A DNA stretch of 64,000 bases from Halolamina pelagica (GTDB lineage Archaea > Halobacteriota > Halobacteria > Halobacteriales > Haloferacaceae), in contig NZ_FOXI01000006.1 of NCBI RefSeq assembly GCF_900115675.1, forward strand, positions 1-64,000, given 5' to 3'. The position numbers and the translations under genes were made by a program. The notes beneath the pieces are model-generated. The model saw only the letters and a list, made by a program, of their open reading frames with translations. It did no database searches and was not told the origin of the DNA. How positions within the stretch are numbered: the first letter of the stretch is position 1; each line of letters opens with the position of its first letter. Positions 16,749-25,254 of this stretch are shown one piece after another.

Positions 16749-19700
16749 ATGGCTCAGACGGGGAACCAGGAGCTCACCGAGCGGTTCATCCAGTTCTACC
16801 GGAACTACTACCGGGAGGAGGTGGGGCGGCTCGCACAGGAGTACCCCAACGAGCGCCGCTCGCTCTACGTCGACTACAACGACCTGTTCACGTTCGATCG
16901 GGATCTCGCGGAGGACTACCTCGCCAAGCCCGAACAGATGCGGGAGTACGCCGAGGAGGCGCTCCGGCTCTACGACCTGCCGGCCGACGTGAGCCTCGGC
17001 CAGGCCCACGTCCGCATGCGGGGGCTCCCGAGCGAGCAGACCGTCGACATCCGGGATCTCCGGGTGCAGGACGACCACATCGGCTCGCTGATCGCGATCC
17101 AGGGGATCATCCGCAAGGCGACGGACGTGCGCCCGAAAGTCACCGAGGCCGCCTTCGAGTGCCAGCGCTGTGGGACGATGAGCTACATCCCCCAGAGCGA
17201 CGGGGGGTTCCAGGAACCCCACGAGTGTCAGGGCTGTGAGCGCCAGGGCCCGTTCTCCGTCAACCACGACCAGTCGGAGTTCGTCGACTCCCAGAAGCTC
17301 CGTGTCCAGGAGAGCCCGGAGGGGCTCCGCGGCGGTGAGACGCCACAGAGCATCGACGTCGACATCGAGGACGACATCACCGGCGACGTGACCGCCGGCG
17401 ACCACGTGACGGTCACGGGCGTGCTCCACATCGAGCAGGTCACGCAGGGCCAGGAGAAGACCGCCCTGTTCGACCTCTACATGGACGGGGTCACGATCGA
17501 GATCGAGGACGAGGAGTTCGAGGACATGGACATCACCGACGACGACATCGCCGAGATCGTCGAACTCTCGAACGACCCCGACGTCTACGAGAAGATGGTC
17601 GGCTCCCTCGCCCCCGCGATCTACGGCTACGAGCAGGAGAAGCTCGCGATGGTGCTGCAGCTGTTCTCCGGCGTGACGAAACACCTGCCGGACGGGTCCC
17701 GGATCCGGGGTGACCTCCACTTGCTGCTGATAGGGGATCCGGGTACGGGGAAGTCCCAGATGATATCATATGTCGAACAGGTCGCTCCGCGTTCAGTTTA
17801 CACCTCCGGCAAAGGGTCGTCCGCGGCGGGCCTGTGTGTCACCGGCGACACGCTGATTCACACCACCGACGGGTTCACGCCTATCCGTGAGCTCACGGCC
17901 GATCAGCATCCCGAGCCGGTCGACGAGGAAACGGCGGCGCCGATGGAGCGCGATCTCTACACGTACAACCGGGACGACGGAACGGTCGAAACCGCCGAAA
18001 GCTCTCACGTCTGGCGGATGCCCGAGAAGCCCTGCCGGCGTGTCGAGACGGCCCACGGGAAGGAGATCGAGGCGTCGACGAACACGCCCCTGCTCGTCTG
18101 TGGCGCCGACGGGTTCGAGTGGAAGGAGATCTCGGAGATCGGCGCCGGCGATCACGTCGCTGTCCCGTCGTACACGAACGTCGAGCGAACGTCGCCCGAT
18201 CCGATGGCGTTCGTCGAGTTCACCGAGGAGAAACTGAAACCCAGCGACGAGTCGGCGACGATGCTCGTCGACGGCCTCCGGGAGGAGTTCGGAACCCTTC
18301 GGGACGCGGCCGCGGCGCTCGATCTCACGGAAGACTTCGTCTACGACTCACTACGGAACCGCCACCTGCCGCAGGACCGCCTCGACACGGTGCTCGACGC
18401 GATCGGCGCCAAGCGCGAGGATATCGACATCGAGCGGGCGATGCTCAGGCACGGCGGCGGCGTCACTATCCCCGAGCGTTTCGACGCGGACCTCATGTAC
18501 CTCGTCGGGCTGGTGTTCGGCGACGGCGACGTGATGGTCTCGCGGCGCGGTGGAAACCGCGGCCAGGTCCGGATCTCGAACAGCGACGAGGAACTGCTCC
18601 GGGAAGCCGCGGAGATCATGGCTGAGACGTTCGACAAGCGCCCGGAGATCGAGTATCAGGACGACCGCGTCCCCTGTATCCGTCTCCACAGCGCGACCGT
18701 CGCTCGCTTCTTCAGCAACCTCGGCGTCGAGTCGCCGAAAGACGACATCGCACTCGATCCGCGACTCACGACCGCAGAACACGCCGACGCGTTCCTGCGC
18801 GGGCTGTTCGACGCCGACGGGTCGGTCTGTGGCCGTGACGACGGTGGTTCGAGCGTTCAGTTCTCGACCGTCTGCTCACGGCTCGCCGAGCAGGTCCAGT
18901 TGATGCTCGAGACCTACGGTGTCCGTTCGCGGACGCGCGATCGCGACCGACGCGGGACGTACGAGCGCGCCGACGGCCACGAGATCGAGTCCACCTCCGT
19001 ACAGACCCACCTCGCGATCTACGGCACGGAACTGGACACGTTCGCCGAGGAGATCGGCTTCCGTTCGACCACGAAATCCGAAGCACTCTCGGAGATCGTC
19101 GTGGACCCCCCCCGCCGGGGGGAGCGACTCCCGGTCGGGGACGCACTCCTCCGTGCCGACGGTGCTGGCGGCCCGTTCTACCAGAACCTCAACCGCGGGG
19201 ACAACCCGAGCCGGGCCCGCGCGAGGGAGATGCTCGGCGACCGTGACCTCGGCGACGTGGAACCGATCGTCGAGGAGGCTGTCGAGGCCAACCTCGTCTG
19301 GGACGAAGTCGTCGCTGCGGAGGACACTGGCGAGAAAGAAGTGTTCGACCTGACGGTGCCCGAGACGCACAACTTCCTCGGGAACGGTCTCGTCACGCAC
19401 AACACCGCCGCGGCGGTTCGCGACGACTTCGGCGACGGTCAGCAGTGGACGCTCGAAGCCGGTGCGCTCGTGCTCGCGGACAAGGGGATCGCCGCCATCG
19501 ACGAGCTGGACAAGATGGACTCGGGGGACCGCTCGGCGATGCACGAGGGGCTCGAACAGCAGCAGATCTCCGTCTCCAAGGCGGGCATCAACGCCACGCT
19601 CAAGAGCCGGTGCTCGCTGCTGGGGGCCGCGAACCCGAAGTACGGCCGGTTCGACCAGTACGAGCCCATCGGCGAGCAGATCGACCTCGAGCCCGCGCTG

Positions 19701-20426
19701 ATCTCCCGGTTCGACCTGATCTTCACCGTCACCGACCAGCCCGACCCCGAACACGACAGCCGGCTGGCGGAGCACATCTTGAAGACGAACTACGCGGGGG
19801 AACTCAACACCCAGCGCGAGGAGACCCCCAACTCGGAGTTCAGCCAGGCGGAGGTCGACGACGTCACCGAGGAAGTGGCGCCGGACATCGAGGCCGAGCT
19901 GCTGCGGAAGTACATCGCCTACGCCAAGCGCAACGTCTACCCGACGATGTCCGACGAGGCCAAAGACGCCATCGAGGAGTTCTACGTCGACCTGCGCGCG
20001 AAGGGGGCCGACGAGGACGCCCCCGTGCCCGTCACCGCCCGGAAGCTGGAGGCGCTCGTCCGGCTGGCGGAGGCCTCCGCGCGGGTCCGCCTCTCGGACG
20101 TGGTCGAGGAGAAGGACGCCGATCGCGTGATCGAGATCGTCCGGGACAGCCTGGAGAACATCGGCGTCGACCCCGAGACCGGCGAGTTCGACGCCGACGT
20201 GGTGGAGACGGGGACGAGCAAGTCCCAGCGGGACCGCATCAAGAGCGTGAAGGCGCTCATCAGCGACATCGAGGAGGAGTACGACGAGGGCGCGCCGATC
20301 GAGGAGGTACTCGACCGTGCCGGCGAGGTCGGCATGGACGAGGACAAAGCCGAGAAGGAGATCGAGAGCCTCCGGAAGAAGGGCGAACTGTACGAGCCCG
20401 TCCAGGGCCACCTGCGGACGACGTAG
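16749..20426 (+). CDS. mcm: Replicative DNA helicase MCM, interrupted by an intein
   Basis: The archaeal minichromosome maintenance helicase, which unwinds DNA ahead of the fork as a hexamer. The precursor is 1225 residues; removing the 523-residue intein leaves 702, the normal haloarchaeal size. The N-terminal domain carries a zinc ribbon (Cys138, Cys141, Cys160, Cys163). The AAA+ domain has Walker A GDPGTGKS (329-336, Lys335) before the intein and Walker B AAIDELDKM (Asp918-Glu919 in the precursor) after it, then the arginine-finger region LISRFDL. The C-terminal ~80 residues form a winged helix. The intein sits between GSSAAGL and TAAAVRDD, right in the ATPase core, so splicing is needed for activity. 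Confidence 0.97.
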   Translation: MAQTGNQELTERFIQFYRNYYREEVGRLAQEYPNERRSLYVDYNDLFTFDRDLAEDYLAKPEQMREYAEEALRLYDLPADVSLGQAHVRMRGLPSEQTVDIRDLRVQDDHIGSLIAIQGIIRKATDVRPKVTEAAFECQRCGTMSYIPQSDGGFQEPHECQGCERQGPFSVNHDQSEFVDSQKLRVQESPEGLRGGETPQSIDVDIEDDITGDVTAGDHVTVTGVLHIEQVTQGQEKTALFDLYMDGVTIEIEDEEFEDMDITDDDIAEIVELSNDPDVYEKMVGSLAPAIYGYEQEKLAMVLQLFSGVTKHLPDGSRIRGDLHLLLIGDPGTGKSQMISYVEQVAPRSVYTSGKGSSAAGLCVTGDTLIHTTDGFTPIRELTADQHPEPVDEETAAPMERDLYTYNRDDGTVETAESSHVWRMPEKPCRRVETAHGKEIEASTNTPLLVCGADGFEWKEISEIGAGDHVAVPSYTNVERTSPDPMAFVEFTEEKLKPSDESATMLVDGLREEFGTLRDAAAALDLTEDFVYDSLRNRHLPQDRLDTVLDAIGAKREDIDIERAMLRHGGGVTIPERFDADLMYLVGLVFGDGDVMVSRRGGNRGQVRISNSDEELLREAAEIMAETFDKRPEIEYQDDRVPCIRLHSATVARFFSNLGVESPKDDIALDPRLTTAEHADAFLRGLFDADGSVCGRDDGGSSVQFSTVCSRLAEQVQLMLETYGVRSRTRDRDRRGTYERADGHEIESTSVQTHLAIYGTELDTFAEEIGFRSTTKSEALSEIVVDPPRRGERLPVGDALLRADGAGGPFYQNLNRGDNPSRARAREMLGDRDLGDVEPIVEEAVEANLVWDEVVAAEDTGEKEVFDLTVPETHNFLGNGLVTHNTAAAVRDDFGDGQQWTLEAGALVLADKGIAAIDELDKMDSGDRSAMHEGLEQQQISVSKAGINATLKSRCSLLGAANPKYGRFDQYEPIGEQIDLEPALISRFDLIFTVTDQPDPEHDSRLAEHILKTNYAGELNTQREETPNSEFSQAEVDDVTEEVAPDIEAELLRKYIAYAKRNVYPTMSDEAKDAIEEFYVDLRAKGADEDAPVPVTARKLEALVRLAEASARVRLSDVVEEKDADRVIEIVRDSLENIGVDPETGEFDADVVETGTSKSQRDRIKSVKALISDIEEEYDEGAPIEEVLDRAGEVGMDEDKAEKEIESLRKKGELYEPVQGHLRTT
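17835..19403 (+). mobile_element. Intein with LAGLIDADG homing endonuclease inside mcm
   Basis: An in-frame protein intron of 523 residues (precursor residues 363-885). It begins with Cys (CVTGDTLIHTTDG, splicing block A) and ends in His-Asn followed by extein Thr (NFLGNGLVTHN, blocks F/G). Two LAGLIDADG helices are present: LVGLVFGDGD (residues 585-594) and FLRGLFDADG (682-691), so a DNA-cutting homing domain appears intact. Block B reads EASTNTPLLV, with Thr where most inteins have the block-B His. It excises itself after translation, joining Leu362 to Thr886. Its codons look less uniformly GC-rich than flanking mcm, fitting a transferred element. Confidence 0.95.
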
Positions 20427-20439
20427 CGCCAGTCACGTC

Positions 20440-20462
20440 GCCGAGAATCTTTGATTCTCGGC
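20440..20462 (+). terminator. Perfect 10-bp hairpin after mcm
   Basis: GCCGAGAATC and its exact reverse complement are separated by TTT, starting 13 bases after the mcm stop. It may end or stabilise the mcm transcript. The left arm with its preceding CGT recurs at 57929-57942. Confidence 0.55.
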
Positions 20463-20571
20463 TGCCAGCCGGACGTAGTCCGGCGACGGCTCGTGACCGG
20501 CGTCGACCTCCGGCTCGGCGCCAGGAACGTGTTGCCGTGACTGTGTAGGGCCGCCTCGCTCGGCAATCGTT

Positions 20572-20877
20572 ATGGGCCCGGGGGCCCCACCGACGATCGA
20601 CGTGGACCACATCTCCGCGCTGCGCAACGTCGAGGAGGCGCTGCGGGCGTTCGAGGACGGCGAGGCCGATCTCGCGACCACCCAGCGGCGCGTGCAGTCG
20701 GTGCTTCAGAGCTACGCCACCGAGTTCGAGGCCGAACAGCGCCGCCCCTACCGCGCACACGGCGACGAGGCCGTCGACGGCGTCGTCGTCGTCGCCCCCG
20801 ACGCCGAGACGGCGAAAGCGAGAGTACGATCGCTCAGTGACGCGGAACACGCGACGTTCGATGTCGAGCCGCTCTGA
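20572..20877 (+). CDS. Conserved-looking hypothetical protein downstream of mcm (101 residues)
   Basis: A 101-residue acidic protein. The first 60 residues look helical (HISALRNVEEALRAFEDGEADL, RRVQSVLQSYATEFEAEQ), the last 40 contain a beta strand VDGVVVVAPDAETA. I do not recognise a domain; in Haloferax an uncharacterised gene lies at the same place between mcm and the HTR-like gene as I recall. Start ATG 20572, with CAATCGTTAT just before it. Possibly a single-gene transcript. Confidence 0.65.
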   Translation: MGPGAPPTIDVDHISALRNVEEALRAFEDGEADLATTQRRVQSVLQSYATEFEAEQRRPYRAHGDEAVDGVVVVAPDAETAKARVRSLSDAEHATFDVEPL

Positions 20878-20892
20878 GCGTTCTCAGTGTTG

Positions 20893-20911
20893 AAAAGTCG
20901 AAAAGACTTTT
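20893..20911. promoter_or_regulatory. Palindrome upstream of the HTR-like gene
   Basis: AAAAGTC and its exact complement GACTTTT flank a five-base spacer, 39 bases before the GTG start at 20950. It lies in AT-rich DNA at or just upstream of the expected promoter and may be a regulator site, or the terminator of the gene ending at 20877. Confidence 0.4.
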
Positions 20912-20949
20912 GGTAGTACCAGCCAACGTGGTAGTAGAGAGGCACGGCC

Positions 20950-21594
20950 GTGACAGTAACGCAGACAGCCGAGACGCTACCGGATCGCCTGGCAGGTGCG
21001 AACAGCACGCTGCTCCTTAACTCCTCGTTCGCCGGCGAGGAGAACTGTACGCAACTGCTCCACCCCCACGCGGCCGCCGACACGAACGTCCTCTGGGTGT
21101 CCTTCACCAAATCGCCGGACCAACAGCTCCGCCGCTGGCGGGAACACGCCGACGGCAAACCGGCGGAGATGGGGATCGTCAGCGTGGAGGACTCTACCCG
21201 CTCGGTCGCCGCCGACGCCGGCGGCGGGGGCGCCGGGGGGCCGTCGCTCCCGGACGCCAACGCACCCATCGAGACGGTGACCAGCCCGAACGACCTCACC
21301 GGGCTGGGGATCCGCATCACCGAGTTCCTCACCGACTGGGCGGAGAACGACAACCGGACCGTCGTCTGCTTCGACTCCCTGACCGCGCTGTTGCAGTACG
21401 TGGAGCTCGAGACGGCCTACGAGTTCCTCCACATCCTCACCGGTCGGCTGGCAACGGTCGACGCCTTCGCCCACTTCCACATGGATCCGGAGGCCCACGA
21501 CCGACAGACGATCGAGGTCCTGACGGGGCTGATGGACGCCGTGGTCGAAGTCGACGAGACGGGCGAACGGAACGTCCGGACACGCAAGCTTTAA
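20950..21594 (+). CDS. HTR-like protein (RecA/KaiC-related ATPase fold)
   Basis: A 214-residue protein of the group named HTR-like in haloarchaeal genomes. It has a RecA/KaiC-like outline: an N-terminal strand TLLLNSSFAGEENCTQLL in place of a true Walker A (no GKT), and a Walker-B-like VVCFDSLTALLQYVE in the middle, followed by LTGRLATVDAFAHFHMD. It may therefore be a catalytically dead KaiC relative acting as a sensor or scaffold. The middle has a Gly-rich loop (about 90-98). The start is GTG 20950. It heads a run of five same-strand genes ending in minD. Confidence 0.7.
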   Translation: MTVTQTAETLPDRLAGANSTLLLNSSFAGEENCTQLLHPHAAADTNVLWVSFTKSPDQQLRRWREHADGKPAEMGIVSVEDSTRSVAADAGGGGAGGPSLPDANAPIETVTSPNDLTGLGIRITEFLTDWAENDNRTVVCFDSLTALLQYVELETAYEFLHILTGRLATVDAFAHFHMDPEAHDRQTIEVLTGLMDAVVEVDETGERNVRTRKL

Positions 21595-21620
21595 TTCATT
21601 CTGTCGTAAGCAGCAAGCAA

Positions 21621-21959
21621 ATGCTGCTGGTCGTGACGTACTCCCGTGACGCACGGACGAGTCTGCGGAACGTCTGCCGGAGCCACGAGGCGGCCACGGT
21701 CCGGCAGTTCGGGCGGGCGGCGCTGCTGGCCGACACCGAGTTCGGCGCCTTCCTCGCGCTGCGACTGCGGGAGAAACACGGCGACGACGTACAGATCGAA
21801 CGCACGCGACCACTGAACGAGTACGAGTCGGTCCCCGAGTCGATCCGCGAGGCGGCGACGGCCTACGAGGCGCGCGAGCAGCCGAGCACGCCGTACGCGA
21901 AGTTCGCGACGGGCACCGACCACCCGGACCCGGCGGCGATGCAGGGCCGGGAGCTCTGA
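21621..21959 (+). CDS. Conserved hypothetical protein of the minD cluster (112 residues)
   Basis: A 112-residue protein beginning MLLVVTYSRDARTSLRNVCRSH, with a possible nucleotide-binding-like beta-alpha start, and a polar C-terminus. No known domain. It lies 26 bases after the HTR-like gene, and its stop shares one base with the next start (TGATG), so it is translationally coupled to the following gene. Confidence 0.7.
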   Translation: MLLVVTYSRDARTSLRNVCRSHEAATVRQFGRAALLADTEFGAFLALRLREKHGDDVQIERTRPLNEYESVPESIREAATAYEAREQPSTPYAKFATGTDHPDPAAMQGREL

Positions 21960-22795
21960 TGCGGGTCGTCGTCCGCGACGGCGACGACGGCGGGCTCCTC
22001 GGCGACGGGCGGGCGGTCGACCTCCGCGCCGAGGGGGTCGACGCCGAGGCGGTCCGCGCGGCGGTCCGCGGAGAGAGCACGGCACTGATCGTCGACTGCC
22101 CCTCGCCGTCGCGGTGGTGGGAGCGACTCGGCTCGCCCGGCGACGGCACGGACCCGCTAGATCGAGTCGTCGCCGCCGCGCGCTCCCGCGGCCACCACCC
22201 GGCGGTCGAACGCGAACTGGCCGCCGCCGAGCGGGCGCTCCGTTCGCTGTCGATCGAGGCGGTCGACACCGACCCCACCCGTCGCCGTCTCGCCGACGCC
22301 GGAACCGAGGTCGAGCGCCTCCGCGAGGAAGTCGCGACCGCACGCGGTCGGCTCCAGAGCCGGCGGGAGATGGGCGCCGACACGACCGAGGCCGAGGCCG
22401 CGCTCGCGGACGCCACCCGCCGGCTCTCGGAGGCCGAAACGGAGTTGGTCGCCGCCGAGCAGGCCCACGACGCCGCGCAGCGACGCGCCCGCGAAGCCCG
22501 AGAAGCCCGCGAGCGACGCCTCCGCCTACAGGACCGCGTCGCCAACCGGCGTCGGGACGCCCGGCGAGCGCTGGCAACCGAGGTGAGCGAGGCGTTCGAC
22601 GACGCCGTCGACGCCGTGCCGGGCGAGGCGACGCTCTCGACGGACCCGCTCGGGATCGTCGGCTGCGAGGTGACGGCCGCGCTGGCGGCGGCCCGGATCG
22701 CGGATCTCGACGCGCCGGTCGTCGACACTACGGACCGGTTCGACAGCGTGGCGGCGGCCGCGAACAGCCTCGGCGTACCGGTCGTCCGGGTCTGA
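21959..22795 (+). CDS. Coiled-coil protein of the minD cluster (278 residues)
   Basis: A 278-residue protein of unknown function. Residues about 85-200 form a long Ala/Arg/Glu-rich coiled coil (for example AAERALRSL and EVERLREEVATARGRLQSR). It is flanked by a globular N-terminal part with ALIVDCPSPSRWWERLG and a C-terminal part ending in a Rossmann-like ADLDAPVVDTTDRFD. It overlaps its upstream neighbour by one base. A coiled-coil partner next to a MinD ATPase could act as an adaptor or effector; this is inference. Confidence 0.7.
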   Translation: MRVVVRDGDDGGLLGDGRAVDLRAEGVDAEAVRAAVRGESTALIVDCPSPSRWWERLGSPGDGTDPLDRVVAAARSRGHHPAVERELAAAERALRSLSIEAVDTDPTRRRLADAGTEVERLREEVATARGRLQSRREMGADTTEAEAALADATRRLSEAETELVAAEQAHDAAQRRAREAREARERRLRLQDRVANRRRDARRALATEVSEAFDDAVDAVPGEATLSTDPLGIVGCEVTAALAAARIADLDAPVVDTTDRFDSVAAAANSLGVPVVRV

Positions 22796-22837
22796 GCCGG
22801 CCCGGACGTTTTCAGGGGTCGCGCGCCAGCGCCGCCG

Positions 22838-23563
22838 ATGGAACTCAACTGGACCCAGGAGGCGGCCGGGCCGGTCACGCTGGTCCACGCACGCCTCCGG
22901 AACGAGCGCGCGACCGACCGCCGCGTCCGCCTCCGCAACCGTCTCGACGGCCCCGTTCTCCCGCCGCGCCGGCACGGGGTTCCGGAGGCCGGCTGGGACC
23001 GCGAAGGAACGACGGCAGTCGTCCCCGCGGGCGAGAGCGTCGCACTGGGCTACGCCTGCCCGGCGCCGGAAGCCGACCCGCCGGTCGTCGTCGACGACGT
23101 TACCGCGGCGGACGCGCCGGCGAGCGACGACACGCCCGAGACGGCCGTCCGTGAACTCGGCGATCATCGTCCGCCGCGGGCGGTGCTGGGCGGTGAGCGA
23201 GCCGACCCGGCGATCGACGCCGACGACGACGAATCCAGGAGCGAGCCACCAGACGGCGATCCCCCCACGGGCGACCTGGTCACGGAGACGCCAGAAGCCA
23301 CGTCTCTTCCGGACGGCGTCGCGGCTCGACTCGATCGCCCGCGAACCCGGATCCGGACCGCGGAAGCGCTGACCGCCGTCGGCGTCGTCGAGGCGACGAC
23401 GCTGGTCGACGCGAACGGCGGGCTCCGAGGCGTCGAGTCGCTGGCAGCCGAGCTCGATACCGACGCGAGAGAGCTGCGCGCGCTGGCCCGAACCGCGAGG
23501 GCGCTCGCCGACCGCGCAGCGGCGGCGGCACCGCCGGTCGAGGACCTCCGGAGGCTGTCGTGA
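22838..23563 (+). CDS. Protein of the minD cluster with C-terminal helix-hairpin-like region (241 residues)
   Basis: A 241-residue protein in three parts. Residues 1-105 look beta-rich (MELNWTQEAAGPVTLVHARL; VPAGESVALGYACP), like a small immunoglobulin- or OB-like domain. The middle is a disordered acidic linker. The end (about 170-240) has IRTAEALTAVGVVEATTLVDANGG, reminiscent of helix-hairpin-helix DNA-binding repeats. The last four bases overlap the GTG of minD. Function unknown. Confidence 0.65.
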   Translation: MELNWTQEAAGPVTLVHARLRNERATDRRVRLRNRLDGPVLPPRRHGVPEAGWDREGTTAVVPAGESVALGYACPAPEADPPVVVDDVTAADAPASDDTPETAVRELGDHRPPRAVLGGERADPAIDADDDESRSEPPDGDPPTGDLVTETPEATSLPDGVAARLDRPRTRIRTAEALTAVGVVEATTLVDANGGLRGVESLAAELDTDARELRALARTARALADRAAAAAPPVEDLRRLS

Positions 23564-24249
23564 TCCTCGCGGTCGCCAGCGGGAAAGGCGGCGTCGGCAA
23601 GTCGACGGTCGCCTACAACCTCGCGGCCGCGCTGGACGCGGTCGTCGTCGACGGCGACCTCGGGATGGCGAACCTCCCGGCCGACCGCGGACCGACGCTG
23701 CACGGCGTGTTGGCAGGGCGCGCTGCGGCCCCCGAGGCGGTACGGGCCGGCCCCGTGACCGTCCTCCCCTGCGGTCGATCGCTCGCCGGCGCCCGGGCGG
23801 CCGACGTGTCGAAACTGGGCGATGCGCTCGCGGCGGTCGAACGCGAGCACGGGACGGTCGTGATCGACTGTCCGGCGGGCATGCGCGCGGACGCGGGCGT
23901 GCCGCTCGCGGTCGCCGACGCCGCCGTGCTCGTCGCCGCGCCGGAACCGTTCGCGCTGGCGGACGCGCTCCGGACCCGTGAACTGGCCCGCGAACTCGGC
24001 GCGCCGCTGGCTGCGGTCGCGCTCAACAGGGTCGTCGACGATCCACCGACGCCGACGGTCCGGTTGACGCTCGGCGCGCCCGTCGAGTCGATTCCCGCGG
24101 ACCCGCGCGTCGGGCGCTCGGTCGGGGCCGAGGCGCCGGTCGTCGACGCCGCGCCGGGGAGCGAGCCGGCGGCCGCGTTCGCGTCGCTGGCCGAGCGCGT
24201 CGAACAGGGTGAGAAACCAGCGGGCCGCGGTCAGTCCCGCAGCGCCTGA
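23560..24249 (+). CDS. minD1: MinD-type deviant-Walker ATPase (MinD1-like)
   Basis: A 229-residue ParA/MinD ATPase. The deviant Walker A SGKGGVGKST (both lysines present), the switch segment VVVDGDLGMANL and Walker B VVIDCPAGM are all intact, so it should bind and hydrolyse ATP as a dimer. No MinD C-terminal amphipathic membrane helix is obvious; the tail is Gly/Arg/Ser rich. The GTG start overlaps the previous gene by four bases (GTGA). Position near mcm and tfb matches the gene I know as minD1 in Haloferax; haloarchaeal MinD paralogues organise surface structures and polarity rather than division. Its 3' end overlaps the convergent tfb gene by 19 bases. Confidence 0.85.
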   Translation: MILAVASGKGGVGKSTVAYNLAAALDAVVVDGDLGMANLPADRGPTLHGVLAGRAAAPEAVRAGPVTVLPCGRSLAGARAADVSKLGDALAAVEREHGTVVIDCPAGMRADAGVPLAVADAAVLVAAPEPFALADALRTRELARELGAPLAAVALNRVVDDPPTPTVRLTLGAPVESIPADPRVGRSVGAEAPVVDAAPGSEPAAAFASLAERVEQGEKPAGRGQSRSA

Positions 24250-25085
24250 TACGTCGTCCGCACCGTCACCGGGGTCACGTCGGCCACGTCGGCCGCCTCG
24301 GCCTGCGTGACCGCCTCGTCCTTCCGGCGGGCCGCGAGGTAGATCGCGCCCGCCGCGACGCCGCCGGGGTTGCGCCCGTTGGCGTGGCCCGAGTCGACCG
24401 CCTGCTCGGCGAGGTCACGGGCGCGTCGACGGACCGCCTGCCCGAGATCGAGTTCGCTCGCGAACCGCGCGACGAACTCCGCGGGCTCGGCCGCCGAGAC
24501 CGGGAGCCCGAGTTCGCGGTTCAGCGCGTCGTAGGCCGCGCGGTGCTCGTCGGCGGTCGCCTTCGCGGCGTCGAGAACCTCCTGCGTGGTTCGGGAAACG
24601 CCCGCGACACGGCAGGCGGCGTACACCGCCGCGCTCGCGAACCCCTCGATCGAGCGCCCACGCAGCAGGTCTTCCTCCTGTGCGGACTCGAACAGCGAGC
24701 AGGACTGATCGCGGATCCGATCGGGCAGCGAGAGTGCGCCCATCAGCCGCCGGATCTCGGTGAACCCGTACACCTGGTTGCGCTCGCGCTTCGAGCGGAT
24801 CTGGGTCCGACGGTGCTGGCGGCGCAGGCGCGACCACTTGCGGTTCTTCCCCCGCCCCGATCGGCCGATCTCCGTCGAGAGCCCGCGGTCGTGCCGGGAG
24901 CGCGTCAGCGGCGCTCCACAGCGAGCCGGGTTGCGGTCGTCGTCCTCGAAGCTGCGCCACTCGGGACCGCGATCCAGCCGGTCGGTCGAGACGACCAGCC
25001 CGCAGCCCTCACAGACCGTCTCGTCGCCGTCGGCAGTCAGTCGCCCGTCGCACTCGGGACAGCCGGTAGCACGCGTCGTGCTCAT
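24231..25085 (-). CDS. tfb: Transcription initiation factor TFB (TFIIB homologue)
   Basis: A 284-residue general transcription factor that binds TBP and BRE and recruits RNA polymerase. The N-terminal zinc ribbon is GCPECDGRL...CEGCGLVV (residues about 8-31). The B-reader region and two cyclin folds follow: the first around SIEGFASAAVYAACRVAGV, the second around NGRNPGGVAAGAIYLAARR. Haloarchaea have several TFBs; this is slightly shorter than the usual ~320 residues. The start at 25085 sits 22-27 bases after a strong TATA box. It overlaps minD tail-to-tail by 19 bases. Confidence 0.95.
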   Translation of the reverse strand: MSTTRATGCPECDGRLTADGDETVCEGCGLVVSTDRLDRGPEWRSFEDDDRNPARCGAPLTRSRHDRGLSTEIGRSGRGKNRKWSRLRRQHRRTQIRSKRERNQVYGFTEIRRLMGALSLPDRIRDQSCSLFESAQEEDLLRGRSIEGFASAAVYAACRVAGVSRTTQEVLDAAKATADEHRAAYDALNRELGLPVSAAEPAEFVARFASELDLGQAVRRRARDLAEQAVDSGHANGRNPGGVAAGAIYLAARRKDEAVTQAEAADVADVTPVTVRTTYQALRD

Positions 25086-25103
25086 ACTCGAAAGTCGCTC
25101 CCG

Positions 25104-25118
25104 ATCGGATACATAAAC
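25104..25118 (-). promoter_or_regulatory. TATA box of tfb
   Basis: On the minus strand the sequence reads GGGTTTATGTATCCG, centred about 27 bases before the tfb start, giving a leaderless mRNA. Confidence 0.6.
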
Positions 25119-25224
25119 CCGGGTGGCTAGCGGTCGTCCGGACCCGATCCCGCCGGTCGAACGTACCGGTTATCGGTAGGTTCTTCGACAGCGAACCGAG
25201 TGAGATGGTTCAATCGAGAAAATC

Positions 25225-25233
25225 TTTAAACTA
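25225..25233 (+). promoter_or_regulatory. TATA box of the gene at 25255
   Basis: TTTAAACTA lies 22-30 bases before ATG 25255. Together with the tfb promoter it fills the 169-base divergent region. Confidence 0.6.
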
Positions 25234-25254
25234 TCGCGGGTAGAACCGTCGCGT

